Shown: positions 8,555-16,815 of the stretch, in pieces
Numbering within the stretch: position 1 is the first letter of the stretch
How the letters are laid out: each line of letters opens with the position of its first letter
Assembly: GCF_000723885.1 (NCBI RefSeq)
Contig: NZ_CCDG010000030.1
Location: 1 to 43,087 of the forward strand
From: Paenibacillus camerounensis
GTDB lineage: Bacteria; Bacillota; Bacilli; Paenibacillales; Paenibacillaceae
Length of the DNA stretch: 43,087 nucleotides
Direction of reading: 5' to 3'
Translations under genes and position numbers: made by a program
Notes under the pieces: model-generated
Told to the model about the DNA's origin: nothing
Databases searched by the model: none
Seen by the model: the letters and a program-made list of their open reading frames with translations, nothing else

Positions 8555-8580
8555 AGCCCGCCCTGTTGCGGGCTCTTTCT
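8555..8580 (+). terminator. Terminator of the sigma-factor operon
   Basis: AGCCCGC at 8555-8561 pairs with GCGGGCT at 8568-8574, followed by CTTTCT. It is 40 bases after the stop. Confidence 0.7.
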
Positions 8581-8603
8581 GCTGCCTTGGGTCAGGCCAG
8601 ATC

Positions 8604-8912
8604 TCAGGATTTAATATAGTGCAGGCAGCGCCGGAGTAAACGTCTGGTATATATAAATGAAGCATACAGCAGCAGAGCCAGTACGAGCCCTAACGGAAAA
8701 CTGAGGATACGCGGCAGATCATACCCGGGATAGAGGGTGAGCGATACGCCCTTCCAGCCGAACAACCCTAGAAAAGCAGCGAGTACAGATAGGATGGAAC
8801 AGACTGCGCTGCCGGCCGTCCATACACCCAGTATTGGAAGCATAAACAGGCTGACAAAGATTTTGCCGGCAAGGGATACAGCATTTTTGCGGAAAACAGT
8901 AACGTTATTCAT
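8604..8912 (-). CDS. Small membrane protein of unknown function
   Basis: A 102-residue protein with two or three hydrophobic stretches (about residues 15-50 and 68-90) and a basic tail (YTRRLLRRCLHYIKS). I do not recognise a family. Its start overlaps the stop of the upstream bactofilin-like gene by four bases, so it is translationally coupled and probably works with it at the membrane. The pair is probably controlled by the adjacent MarR gene. Confidence 0.65.
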   Translation of the reverse strand: MNNVTVFRKNAVSLAGKIFVSLFMLPILGVWTAGSAVCSILSVLAAFLGLFGWKGVSLTLYPGYDLPRILSFPLGLVLALLLYASFIYTRRLLRRCLHYIKS

Positions 8913-9568
8913 TCTGTGGTTCCTCCTTTATTGTTGAGCTTAATGACCGTGTTCACCGTGGAAGCCTTGTCGATATGCAGACTTTCCGAATAACGTACTT
9001 CCTGAATGCGGCAGCCCGGTCCGATGGTAATCCTGCTGCCGCAGACCCTTTCAGCTGTCGTATGCTCAAGCTGAATTGAATCCCCCTCCAGCAAGCGGCA
9101 GTTCAATCTGTGAAAAGGTTTTGTAATAAAGGAGAAGTTCGGCAAAATGCTGCTTACAGTCAAGGTGCCCTCAGTTTTAAGCTGATTGATTCTGCTGCCA
9201 GCGCTCAGGCGGATGATAACGGACTCTGAGGCGGTCAGCCGGTCCAACTGTACGGCCCCTTTTGCCAGAAAGGTTACTGCGGTAATGTCTTCCGCCGCCG
9301 ACAGGTATCCGCTGCACCGGACATGCTCTGCCTCCAGACTGTGTACCCTCAGGCTTCCGAAGCTGTCGACCTGTGCCGCCAGACAATGCCCGGCAATCCG
9401 GCATTCTCCCGACACCTTAAGCCGGCCTGCAGTTACTGTTCCTGACGTATTGAACTGGCCAAACACATCAACTGAAGAGGCAGCCAAATCTTCATGCCGG
9501 GTATGGGCACCTCTTACCTTAAAGGGAGGCATATCTGCTGTCACCGGTTTGGCGGATGGACTAAGCAT
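8909..9568 (-). CDS. Bactofilin-like beta-helical protein
   Basis: A 219-residue protein built of short repeating beta-rungs: DVFGQFNTSGTVTAG, LKVSGECRIAG, DSFGSLRVHSLEAEHVRCSGYLSA, AVQLDRLTAS, LKTEGTLTVSS. This is the pattern of polymer-forming (bactofilin, DUF583-like) proteins related to Bacillus YhbE/YhbF. There is no signal peptide or membrane helix, so it is cytosolic. Bactofilins assemble into filaments near the membrane and can organise cell-wall or motility functions. It is translated with a small membrane protein that overlaps it. The upstream region carries two copies of a motif also found in front of the neighbouring MarR gene. Confidence 0.65.
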   Translation of the reverse strand: MLSPSAKPVTADMPPFKVRGAHTRHEDLAASSVDVFGQFNTSGTVTAGRLKVSGECRIAGHCLAAQVDSFGSLRVHSLEAEHVRCSGYLSAAEDITAVTFLAKGAVQLDRLTASESVIIRLSAGSRINQLKTEGTLTVSSILPNFSFITKPFHRLNCRLLEGDSIQLEHTTAERVCGSRITIGPGCRIQEVRYSESLHIDKASTVNTVIKLNNKGGTTE

Positions 9569-9604
9569 ATAGTGATCACCTTCAATCTAAATTTATTATA
9601 CTAG

Positions 9605-9633
9605 TTAAAATATATACTTATTAAAATATATAG
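9605..9633. promoter_or_regulatory. Putative MarR sites upstream of the bactofilin-like operon
   Basis: TTAAAATATATA occurs at 9605-9616 and again at 9621-9632. The same word occurs at 10160-10171 before the MarR gene. The longer string at 9617-9634 differs from 10156-10173 at one position (ACTTATTAAAATATATAG against AGTTATTAAAATATATAG). The site probably overlaps the -10 of the operon promoter. Confidence 0.5.
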
Positions 9634-9662
9634 TCAATAAAACAAAATTCGTTTTTGCCCAC

Positions 9663-9694
9663 AAAAAAACACCGCCTCATTAGCAGAGGCAGTG
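9663..9694 (-). terminator. Terminator of the second marR-like gene
   Basis: On the minus strand CACTGCCTC pairs with GAGGCGGTG (one mismatch) and is followed by seven T residues (A run at 9663-9669). It lies 15 bases after the MarR stop. Confidence 0.75.
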
Positions 9695-9708
9695 CAGGGC
9701 GGAGTAGG

Positions 9709-10128
9709 TTAGCCGGTGATTTCATTCATCAGGCTGTTGATTTGATGCAGAGTATCTGTAAACTTGTGCAGCTCGGCAATCTCAAATCTGTCGAACAGCT
9801 GCAGAATCCGCCGGGTTCCTTCCCCGGTAATTTCGATGTTGACCACTCTGCGGTCCTCATTCGTGCGGACCCGCTGAATCAGGCCGGCCTCTTCCAGCTT
9901 GTCACACATGGAGGAAGCGGCGCCCGGTGTAACAACGAATCTTTCTGCGATTTCCGTTATCTTCAGGCTTCCGGCAAGCTGCAGCTGAAACAGCAGCATG
10001 AGCTGATTCTGGCTCAGGCTTTCATTCTTATTGATGCGTTCAATGAACACCTGTGATTTCTGCTGAACGGCAGCCATTGTATCCATAAGGCCAAGGATAG
10101 CCTGTGATTTTTGTTGATCCGTGCTCAT
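9709..10128 (-). CDS. MarR-family transcriptional regulator
   Basis: A 139-residue winged-helix protein. SLKITEIAERFVVTPGAASSMCDKLEEAGLIQR is the helix-turn-helix (about residues 52-85), and VRTNEDRRVVNIEITGEG is the wing with the NEDRR signature. Dimer helices lie at both ends. It is the first gene of a minus-strand series followed, after its own terminator, by the bactofilin-like operon. The shared TTAAAATATATA motif in front of both units suggests it represses itself and that operon. The inducer is unknown. Confidence 0.85.
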   Translation of the reverse strand: MSTDQQKSQAILGLMDTMAAVQQKSQVFIERINKNESLSQNQLMLLFQLQLAGSLKITEIAERFVVTPGAASSMCDKLEEAGLIQRVRTNEDRRVVNIEITGEGTRRILQLFDRFEIAELHKFTDTLHQINSLMNEITG

Positions 10129-10153
10129 CGGCAGACACGCTCCATAACTATTT

Positions 10154-10173
10154 TAGTTATTAAAATATATAGA
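10154..10173. promoter_or_regulatory. Putative autoregulatory site of the second marR-like gene
   Basis: TTAGTTATTAAAATATATAG lies 26 bases upstream of the MarR start and matches the elements in front of the bactofilin-like gene. Confidence 0.45.
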
Positions 10174-10270
10174 GATTATAACTTTATTGTCAAGCAGCAC
10201 ATATGTAACATGGAAATATTTTTTCCTATGCTATAATGAGCAAAAATGATGTTGCGGAGGCTGAAAAGCT

Positions 10271-11113
10271 TTGATTAATCAAAATGAAATGAGTCATGGG
10301 CAGTTGCTGGAATCTTTGAAAATATCTTTGCCGCTAGTGCAGCGTTTGTTTCCTATTGATGTCATGTTCGCTCTGGCGGATGTAGAGAAGTTCGTCTACT
10401 ATCTTCCGGGAGTGGAGCTGGATGTTCGCATTGGGGAGGGCATGCCCGTCCCGCCAAGCGGAGGAATACGAGCAGCGCTGGAGACAGGTGAGACGGTAAG
10501 TGCTAATATTCCCAAAGAAATCTACGGCCTGCCCTTCAAATCAACCTCTATGCCGATCCGGGACGGGGAGGGGCGAGTTACCGGTGTGTTTACCATTGGC
10601 ATCAGCCTCAGCAACCAGGAAACGTTAAGCGATGCCGCCAATTTGCTGACGGTCACTTCCGAAGAGATCAGCTTGACCTCGGAAGAAATTGCGGGCACCG
10701 CTTCTGATCTGGCCAACATAGTAAGTGATCTGAAGGGGCTCGGCCAGACCGTGGTCGAAGAGCTGCACAAGACCGATGAGATTCTGGATTTCATCAAAAA
10801 AGTGGCTGACCACTCCAACCTGCTCGGCCTTAACGCAGCCATTGAAGCGGCACATGCCGCCGAGCACGGCCGGGGTTTCGGCATAGTAGCGCAGGAAATC
10901 CGGAAAATGTCCGTTTCCAGTGCATCATCAGTCAAAGAGATTACCGGCATCCTGGATAGAATCAAGAAGAACATTCATCAGCTGGATGCAACGCTGCTGG
11001 AATGTCTGGCACAGAGTGAGCGTCAGGCTGCGGCAACCGAAGAAATTACGGCCTCCATGCAGCAGCTGGCTGCCTCCGCAGCAGAGATTGAGAAGATAGC
11101 CCGGTTGATATAA
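10271..11113 (+). CDS. Soluble methyl-accepting chemotaxis-like protein
   Basis: A 280-residue protein without membrane helices. Residues 1-115 form a sensor-like domain (LFPIDVMFALADVEKFVYYLPG ... MPIRDGEGRVTGVFTIGISL), similar to PAS or single-Cache-like modules in short cytoplasmic receptors. Residues 125-280 are a coiled signalling part with the receptor hairpin-tip region (DHSNLLGLNAAIEAAHAAEHGRGF and VAQEIRKMS). It is short compared with full chemoreceptors and ends just after one coiled arm. The start is TTG with GGAGG about 10 bases upstream; an in-frame ATG lies at 10284. It probably relays a cytosolic signal to CheA or an unknown partner. It is followed 9 bases later by a secreted beta-propeller gene. 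Confidence 0.75.
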   Translation: MINQNEMSHGQLLESLKISLPLVQRLFPIDVMFALADVEKFVYYLPGVELDVRIGEGMPVPPSGGIRAALETGETVSANIPKEIYGLPFKSTSMPIRDGEGRVTGVFTIGISLSNQETLSDAANLLTVTSEEISLTSEEIAGTASDLANIVSDLKGLGQTVVEELHKTDEILDFIKKVADHSNLLGLNAAIEAAHAAEHGRGFGIVAQEIRKMSVSSASSVKEITGILDRIKKNIHQLDATLLECLAQSERQAAATEEITASMQQLAASAAEIEKIARLI

Positions 11114-11122
11114 GGAGATGCT

Positions 11123-12340
11123 ATGAAAAAAATATTAAGTCTTCTAATTGTATGTATGGTAATCTTTCTCCCGCTCATCCATATCCCCGCCGCAACTGCG
11201 GAGGCTGTGAACCCGGATACTGGAACGGAGCAATCCTTAGAGATGCTGGACCCGATTACTTTCCCCGTTGCTTCCCACAGCTACGATTATTTAGGAACAG
11301 CGAATGGACTTCTGTACTTCAGAGCGCCAATCACGGGGAATAATCCGCGTAATGCCAAGGGGCAGCTGCTTCAGCAGTATATCGTAACCATTAATGCGAA
11401 GACGAATAAAGTTCAGTGGAAACTTCCGGTCTATGGAGGGTTTAAACTGGGCAACCATGCCTTTTTTGACGAAGCAGGAAATCTCTACAGTGTAATTGGA
11501 GCAGGACTGAAACAATTCTCTAACGAAACGTTCGTGTATTCGGTAAGCCCCAAGGGGACGATACAATGGCAGACCTTATATCCCGAAAGAATAAGTATAC
11601 ATAATATGGTGAATAACAAATTAATTGTGTACGGCGAATCTATGATCTCGGCAGTGAACCTGAAGGGCACCATAGCCTGGACTAAAAGCTTCACAAGCAA
11701 GGGAATGCAGCCAGCCAATTTTATGAGAGGAATTGCCGCGAATGAAGTATTGACGCTCAAATACAATACCAAGGGCCAATCGGTATCCTTTGACGTCCAC
11801 GACTGGAATCTTAAGAAAAAATCCAGCTTTCCGTTAAATGCAACCAGCACAGTAGAACAAGCACTCAAGCTTAACAATGAAACCTATGTTCTCAACATAA
11901 AGATATCTCAGAGTACGTCGCAACTGGTCGCTGTAGGCGCAAACGGGAAAGAAAAATGGACCAAGAAGATTGATCCGACAACGGCCAAAGTCTACATCGC
12001 GGACGGCAAGCTTCTGTTCGCCAATAATTCAGGGTTCTATGTACTGAGCGGCAGCGGTGAGCAGCTGTTGCATATTCCCCTTTCGCCTATACCTGTTAAT
12101 GGAATAACCTACAGATTGCGGATCGATGACAAGTACATCTCTATTTCGCCCGATAACGGCATGAATCTAAAAACGGCGCTGACCGTGCTGGACCGCAAAA
12201 GCTACAAAACGCTGTATTCATTCGCATGTCCGTTCGATGGCGGAGAACAGCCTGACGTTCTTTTCGATGACTTTATCCTGGTAAACGGCAAATTTTACTT
12301 GATCTATAGCAATCTTTACCAGCTCATTCCTCTAAAATAG
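11123..12340 (+). CDS. Secreted PQQ-like beta-propeller protein
   Basis: A 405-residue protein with a signal peptide (KKILSLLIVCMVIFLPLIHI, cleavage near ATAEA). Repeated blades resemble the PQQ-binding-like or YncE-type propeller: NAKTNKVQWKLPVYG, SPKGTIQWQTLYP, NLKGTIAWTKSF, GANGKEKWTKKI, LDRKSYKTLYSF. The W-containing blade ends are typical. No catalytic motif is visible, so it may be a scaffold or binding protein outside the membrane. AAGGAG precedes the ATG. Adjacency to the chemoreceptor-like gene suggests co-transcription, but no functional link is evident. Confidence 0.65.
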   Translation: MKKILSLLIVCMVIFLPLIHIPAATAEAVNPDTGTEQSLEMLDPITFPVASHSYDYLGTANGLLYFRAPITGNNPRNAKGQLLQQYIVTINAKTNKVQWKLPVYGGFKLGNHAFFDEAGNLYSVIGAGLKQFSNETFVYSVSPKGTIQWQTLYPERISIHNMVNNKLIVYGESMISAVNLKGTIAWTKSFTSKGMQPANFMRGIAANEVLTLKYNTKGQSVSFDVHDWNLKKKSSFPLNATSTVEQALKLNNETYVLNIKISQSTSQLVAVGANGKEKWTKKIDPTTAKVYIADGKLLFANNSGFYVLSGSGEQLLHIPLSPIPVNGITYRLRIDDKYISISPDNGMNLKTALTVLDRKSYKTLYSFACPFDGGEQPDVLFDDFILVNGKFYLIYSNLYQLIPLK

Positions 12341-12470
12341 AATCAGACCCGGCCGGCGGCCACCCGTGAATATCCTTCCGGCTTGTCATGCCCGTCTGCA
12401 TATTGCGGACAAATCCCTCATAGACATGTACTAATCAATGCTTTTCAAAACAGGTTAAGGGGATGATGTC

Positions 12471-13553
12471 ATGCGCCGGATAACATGGGTACTCGCGATC
12501 ATTATGAGCGTGGCCCTGGTGCTCGCGGGTTGCGGGAAGAAGGATGCCGCTTCCGTGGTGAAGGATTTGAATGCTGTGTCTGACAAGCTGGAAAGTAAGC
12601 AGGGGGCCTATCAGGGTTCGGGTACGATGACCCTCTATACCGGCGAGCAGCCGCAGGAGTATAAGGTGGAGGTGTGGTATAAGAACCCTTCCTATTACCG
12701 GATCAGCCTCTCCAATGTGCAAAAGGATGTAACGCAGATTGTACTGCGCAACGATGAGGGAGTATTCGTGCTCACTCCAAGCCTCGGCAAAAGCTTCCGC
12801 TTCCAGAGCGACTGGCCGGACAATCAGGGTCAGGTGTATCTGTACCAGACGCTGCTCCGCGGCATTACGGCCGACAACAACCGCCAGCTGACGGAAGAGG
12901 GCGATAACTACGTATTTGAGGTGGCGGCGAATTACCAGAGCAGCGCACTCGTCCGGCAGAAGATCTGGCTGGCCAAAAGCACCTATGAGCCTAAGCAGGT
13001 TCAGGTCTCCGATTCCGAAGCCAAGGTTGTAGTGGATGTGAAGTTCGACAGCTTCAAGTTCGACCCTGAATTCACCAAGGATTCTTTTGATATGCAAAGG
13101 AATATGGCGGCCGGAACGCCTTCCGAAAGCACAATAGCCGAGGTTGACGAGAACGGCAATATGGTAACCGCGCCGGCCGGAGAAGAAAACGCAGAGCAGG
13201 CAGCAGCCGAGCCTGGTGATTTCGGGGTCATTGAGCCGGAATACATACCGGCAGGCGTAACCTATAAGGATTATCATAAAATCGAAGGCAATAAGGATCA
13301 TGCGGTGCTCATCCGTTATGAAGGGGACTACCAGTACACGATTATGGAAGCCCGTCCTCTTGACCGCGCCGTATCGCTGGCTCCGGCCACGCTGGTCGAT
13401 CTGGGATTCACTGCCGGGGCGCTTACCGGTGATGAGCAGCAGACGCTGACGTGGATGAATGACGGAGTGGAGTTCCGGATTACGAGTGCGAATCTGCCGC
13501 TTGACGAAATGATGCAGATTGCCGCTTCTATGCAGTCACAATCGGGTAAGTAA
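12471..13553 (+). CDS. ydcC: YdcC-like lipoprotein (LolA-like fold)
   Basis: A 360-residue lipoprotein with lipobox LVLAGC (Cys at about residue 21). Residues 25-220 resemble LolA/LolB-type lipoprotein-carrier folds as in Bacillus YdcC (GTMTLYTGEQPQEYKVEVWYKN..., QKIWLAKSTYEPKQVQV). An acidic spacer with AEQAAAEPGD leads to a C-terminal DUF4367-like region (about 250-355, YIPAGVTYKDYHKI). It lies directly upstream of alr, as ydcC does in Bacillus, where the order is ydcC, alr, ndoAI, ndoA. The function is not established; family members are linked to sporulation or germination. A strong GCGGATAC hairpin terminator follows it. Confidence 0.75.
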   Translation: MRRITWVLAIIMSVALVLAGCGKKDAASVVKDLNAVSDKLESKQGAYQGSGTMTLYTGEQPQEYKVEVWYKNPSYYRISLSNVQKDVTQIVLRNDEGVFVLTPSLGKSFRFQSDWPDNQGQVYLYQTLLRGITADNNRQLTEEGDNYVFEVAANYQSSALVRQKIWLAKSTYEPKQVQVSDSEAKVVVDVKFDSFKFDPEFTKDSFDMQRNMAAGTPSESTIAEVDENGNMVTAPAGEENAEQAAAEPGDFGVIEPEYIPAGVTYKDYHKIEGNKDHAVLIRYEGDYQYTIMEARPLDRAVSLAPATLVDLGFTAGALTGDEQQTLTWMNDGVEFRITSANLPLDEMMQIAASMQSQSGK

Positions 13554-13563
13554 TATTCAGTAG

Positions 13564-13616
13564 GCGGATACAGTGCATTGTGGGAGCCAATCCTCTACAA
13601 GCCGTATCCGCTTTTT
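13564..13616 (+). terminator. Terminator of ydcC-like gene
   Basis: GCGGATAC at 13564-13571 pairs perfectly with GTATCCGC at 13604-13611, followed by five T residues. Confidence 0.8.
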
Positions 13617-13782
13617 GTACTATAAAGATGACGATGACGGGACCTCCGAACGATTAGTAAAAGGATAGCTTTGCTCCACATTGACAGCCCCCTTCGCAAA
13701 GCATTACCATTGGCAGTAAGACTACAAACGCTGCAAAGTTCTAAAGCGTTGTTTTACTACAATGTAAGAAGGTGACCTTGAA

Positions 13783-14964
13783 GTGCAAGCAAGCTATCGA
13801 CCTACAGTTGCCGAGATAAATCTGGATGATCTGCGTGCCAATTATGAAGCTTTCCGGGCGGCGCTGCCGGCGGAAACCAAATTCATGGGATGCGTCAAAG
13901 GAAATGCGTACGGCCACGGGGCAGTGGAAGTGACGCGGGAGCTTGAACGGCTTGGAGCGGATTATGTCAGTGTAGCTTTTCTGGATGAAGCATTGGAGCT
14001 GCGTCAGGCGGGAATACTACTTCCTATCCTGGTGCTGGGCTACACCTCACCGGAAGGCATAGCCGTTGCCTGGGAGAACAACGTAACCGTAACACTATTC
14101 ACGCCGGAGGTGCTGGAGGCGGTAAGACAGCTTCCTGCCGATCCGGAGCACCGGCTGAAGGTACACATCAAGATTGACAGCGGAATGGGAAGGCTCGGGC
14201 TTTTGCCGGCAGACGCCCCCTGCTTCATTGAAGAAGTGCACCGGACAGCGCAGGCGGAGCTGGAGGGCATGTTTACCCATTTTGCCAAGGCAGACGAAGA
14301 AGACAAAAGCTATACACTGATGCAGCACCGGCGGTTCATGAGCGTAGCGGAAGCGCTTCGGGACAAGGATATACAGATCCCGATCATACATACGGGCAAT
14401 AGCGCTACGGCCATTGATACACCTTTCCTATCCAGTAACATGGTGCGTGTAGGCATAAGCTTGTACGGGTTTTACCCCTCATCAGAGGTAAGCCGTGAGC
14501 GCGTGGCTTTACACCCGGTAATGACGCTGAAGACACAGGCGGTATATATCAAGACATTGCCGCCCGGCTACGGCATCAGCTACGGCACCCGCTATTTCAC
14601 GGACAGCGAAGAGGTAATTGCGACGCTGCCCGTCGGATACGCAGACGGATATTCCCGCATGCTGACAGGCAAGGCGGAGGTGCTAATACGCGGACGCCGC
14701 GCTCCGGTCGTCGGAACAATCTGCATGGACCAGTGTATGGTAACGCTCAAATCTTTCGCTGGAGAAGCGGAACAAATCCAAGCTGGCGAAGAGGTTGTAC
14801 TCATCGGCCGCCAGGGCAACGCCTACATTACGGCGGATGAACTGGCACTCCATTTAGGCACGATTCACTACGAAGTAATCTGTATGCTGGCTCACCGTGT
14901 ACCCCGCGTATACATACGTGAAGGTGCTGCTCCAAACCTGGTGAACCCTCTGCTGAAGCCTTGA
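13783..14964 (+). CDS. alr: Alanine racemase
   Basis: A 393-residue PLP enzyme interconverting L- and D-alanine for peptidoglycan synthesis. CVKGNAYGHG carries the PLP-binding lysine (K39). GYGISYGTRYF carries the catalytic tyrosine (Y267). HSGMGRLG-type (IDSGMGRLG) and MDQCMVTL motifs are also present. The start is GTG at 13783, preceded by AAGAAGGTGA. It follows ydcC and is 211 bases before the ndoAI/ndoA toxin-antitoxin pair, the classical Bacillus order. The length is normal. Confidence 0.95.
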   Translation: MQASYRPTVAEINLDDLRANYEAFRAALPAETKFMGCVKGNAYGHGAVEVTRELERLGADYVSVAFLDEALELRQAGILLPILVLGYTSPEGIAVAWENNVTVTLFTPEVLEAVRQLPADPEHRLKVHIKIDSGMGRLGLLPADAPCFIEEVHRTAQAELEGMFTHFAKADEEDKSYTLMQHRRFMSVAEALRDKDIQIPIIHTGNSATAIDTPFLSSNMVRVGISLYGFYPSSEVSRERVALHPVMTLKTQAVYIKTLPPGYGISYGTRYFTDSEEVIATLPVGYADGYSRMLTGKAEVLIRGRRAPVVGTICMDQCMVTLKSFAGEAEQIQAGEEVVLIGRQGNAYITADELALHLGTIHYEVICMLAHRVPRVYIREGAAPNLVNPLLKP

Positions 14965-15175
14965 TTAAGTGACAGAATATCGTATACAGGAAAAGAATAC
15001 AAAGGATAATCGTAAGAACTGGTGTGACATATAGTCTATACGTCCCGCCAATTCTAGTTTATAATGGGATGCAGCATACTTGATATACTATCTGCATATA
15101 TTCCTTGTATAAAATTCCTTGTATATTGTAACACTGGAACACAAGGGCAGAAGGCTTGTGGGGGTGGAAGAGAAG

Positions 15176-15457
15176 TTGGCCAATTTGCAGAACACCAAAA
15201 GAATTATGATCAGTTTGCCCGATCATCTTTTGCAGGAAGTGGATGGGATCGCCCAATTGGAGAACTCTAACCGGAGTGAATTGATCAGGCAGGCCATGAA
15301 GCTGTATCTGACGGAACGCAGAAAGCGTACAATCCGGGAATCGATGCAGCGGGGATACATGGAGATGGCAAAGATCAATTTGACAATGGCAAGCGAGGCA
15401 TTTCTCGCGGAGGAAGATGCAGACAGTACTCTTGGCCGCTTAGTAAGCGGGGTGTAG
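15176..15457 (+). CDS. ndoAI: Antitoxin EndoAI / MazE-like (ribbon-helix-helix)
   Basis: A protein of about 93 residues. MISLPDHLLQEVDGI is the DNA-binding ribbon-helix-helix and ENSNRSELIRQAMKLYLTE the second helix. GYMEMAKINLTMASEAF is the toxin-contacting part, nearly identical in type to Bacillus YdcD. The antitoxin neutralises EndoA and represses the operon. I prefer the TTG at 15176 (protein MANLQNTKRIM), because it gives the family length and has GGGGGTGG upstream; GTG at 15164 and a start at 15119 are less likely. The stop lies three bases before the ndoA start, so translation is coupled. Confidence 0.9.
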   Translation: MANLQNTKRIMISLPDHLLQEVDGIAQLENSNRSELIRQAMKLYLTERRKRTIRESMQRGYMEMAKINLTMASEAFLAEEDADSTLGRLVSGV

Positions 15458-15460
15458 ATA

Positions 15461-15811
15461 TTGATCGTTAAACGCGGCGACGTTTTTTTTGCCGACCTTT
15501 CGCCGGTTGTAGGCTCTGAACAAGGCGGAGTAAGGCCGGTACTGGTCATACAGAACGATATTGGCAACCGGTTCAGCCCGACGGTTATTGTAGCAGCTAT
15601 CACTGCCCAGATCCAGAAGGCCAAACTGCCGACGCATGTAGAGATTGATGCGGCTGCCCACGGCTTTGACCGGGATTCCGTCATTCTGCTGGAGCAGGTT
15701 CGGACGATTGACAAACAACGCTTAACCGATAAGATCACCCATCTGGACGATGATACAATGAAAAAGGTGGATGATTCGCTGCAAATCAGTCTGGGCCTGA
15801 TTGATTTTTAG
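15461..15811 (+). CDS. ndoA: Endoribonuclease toxin EndoA / MazF-like
   Basis: A 116-residue MazF-fold toxin, a sequence-specific mRNA interferase. It starts with TTG ([22 protein letters not shown]) as often in Bacillus ydcE. The [11 protein letters not shown] and [11 protein letters not shown] motifs contain the basic and polar residues of the active site (Arg in the GGxRP turn), and [15 protein letters not shown] is the dimer face. It is coupled to the antitoxin upstream. The next gene is a TetR, whereas in Bacillus the rsb stress-response cluster follows. Confidence 0.93.
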   Translation: MIVKRGDVFFADLSPVVGSEQGGVRPVLVIQNDIGNRFSPTVIVAAITAQIQKAKLPTHVEIDAAAHGFDRDSVILLEQVRTIDKQRLTDKITHLDDDTMKKVDDSLQISLGLIDF

Positions 15812-15909
15812 GCCGGGACAGGAGCTAATATTTCCGTAAATGGAGAAGACGTATTGCTTAGGCAGTGCGTCTTTTTGATATACGCGGCCGGCAAGCCCGG
15901 TAATAATCT

Positions 15910-15958
15910 TTGTAGTAATCATGAAGCACGTGCTATAATTAGACCGGTTGGTCGGTTT
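15910..15958 (+). promoter_or_regulatory. Promoter and operator of the second tetR-like gene
   Basis: TATAAT at 15934-15939 with TTGTAG 18 bases upstream forms a sigma-A-like promoter. AGACCGGTTGGTCGGTTT (15941-15958) immediately overlaps the start region and is palindromic with one mismatch. A better copy lies before the MFS gene at 16656. Confidence 0.65.
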
Positions 15959-15976
15959 AGAAGGGGGGTTACCGGT

Positions 15977-16573
15977 ATAAAAGGACGCTCTGATGGAGAA
16001 GAAACGAAGAGACGGATTGTGCAGCAGGCTGCCTGGCTGTTTGTACAGAAGGGGTATGCGGCGGTAAAGGTAAATGAGGTCTGCATGGCAGCAAAAGTGA
16101 GCAAAGGCAGCCTGTATCATCATTTTCCAAGTAAGGATGAGCTGTTTCTGTCCATTGTTGAGGAGGATACAGAGAAGTGGCTCGCGGAATGGGAGTTAAT
16201 CCGGGCCAGAATCAGCGGAATTGAAGAGCGCTTCTATGCGCTTGGAGAGCATTATGCCAATGATTTTCAGAATCCGCTAATCTGCGGACTTGAGGAATAT
16301 GCAAGATCCCGGACCCATACGGAGGAGATTCATCAGCGGCTCTCGCAACTGTACGATTCCGGGGCAACAGCCTGCCGTAATTTGCTTCAGGAGAGTATGG
16401 ATTCAGGCTATCTGGCCAGCGGCAACCTGGATCATTACGTGGTGATTGTCTGCGGCATGCTGGAGGGAATCGGCAGAGTTAGAGAGATTACGGCTCCTTC
16501 GGAAGGAACAGCGGAAGTAATGAAGTATTACCGGGATGGCGTGCGTCTGCTGCTGCAGGGGATGCGGGCCTGA
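15977..16573 (+). CDS. TetR-family repressor, apparent ATA start
   Basis: A protein of about 198 residues: TKRRIVQQAAWLFVQKGYAA, then KVNEVCMAAKVSKGSLYHHFPSKDELF, the TetR helix-turn-helix. A ligand domain with helical dimer contacts follows (IEERFYALGEHYANDF and CGMLEGIGRVREI). In frame, no ATG, GTG or TTG lies between the promoter and the start of homology. The first initiation-like codon is ATA at 15977, 8 bases after AAGGGGGG (15961-15968). The more upstream ATG at 15854 lies before the promoter. Operators before this gene and before the MFS gene indicate control of both. Confidence 0.8.
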   Translation: MKGRSDGEETKRRIVQQAAWLFVQKGYAAVKVNEVCMAAKVSKGSLYHHFPSKDELFLSIVEEDTEKWLAEWELIRARISGIEERFYALGEHYANDFQNPLICGLEEYARSRTHTEEIHQRLSQLYDSGATACRNLLQESMDSGYLASGNLDHYVVIVCGMLEGIGRVREITAPSEGTAEVMKYYRDGVRLLLQGMRA

Positions 16574-16655
16574 ATAAATGAACTCATTAAAGCTTCAAGG
16601 CAATTATGCCGGAACCGCGGACAATGTACCTAAGGAGCTTATCAGACTATTAATT

Positions 16656-16673
16656 AGACCGGCTGGTCGGTCT
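16656..16673. promoter_or_regulatory. TetR operator upstream of the MFS gene
   Basis: AGACCGGCTGGTCGGTCT is a perfect 6-bp inverted repeat (AGACCG/CGGTCT) with a 6-bp spacer. It matches the site at 15941, implying one regulator controls both. Confidence 0.7.
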
Positions 16674-16815
16674 TAATACATCTGCATATGTTGTCTGGAA
16701 CGGTCTATTTACATGATTAAATGAATGATCCATGCAGGATAAGCAGAAATTAGAAGAAAGCTGCCTGTATGACGATTTAATACCAACTTAAAGTGTAATA
16801 ACGGAGGGAAACACA

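Noticed and set aside
12435..13301. 288-codon open frame on minus strand
   Set aside because: It is antisense to the YdcC-like lipoprotein, whose lipobox and position are convincing.
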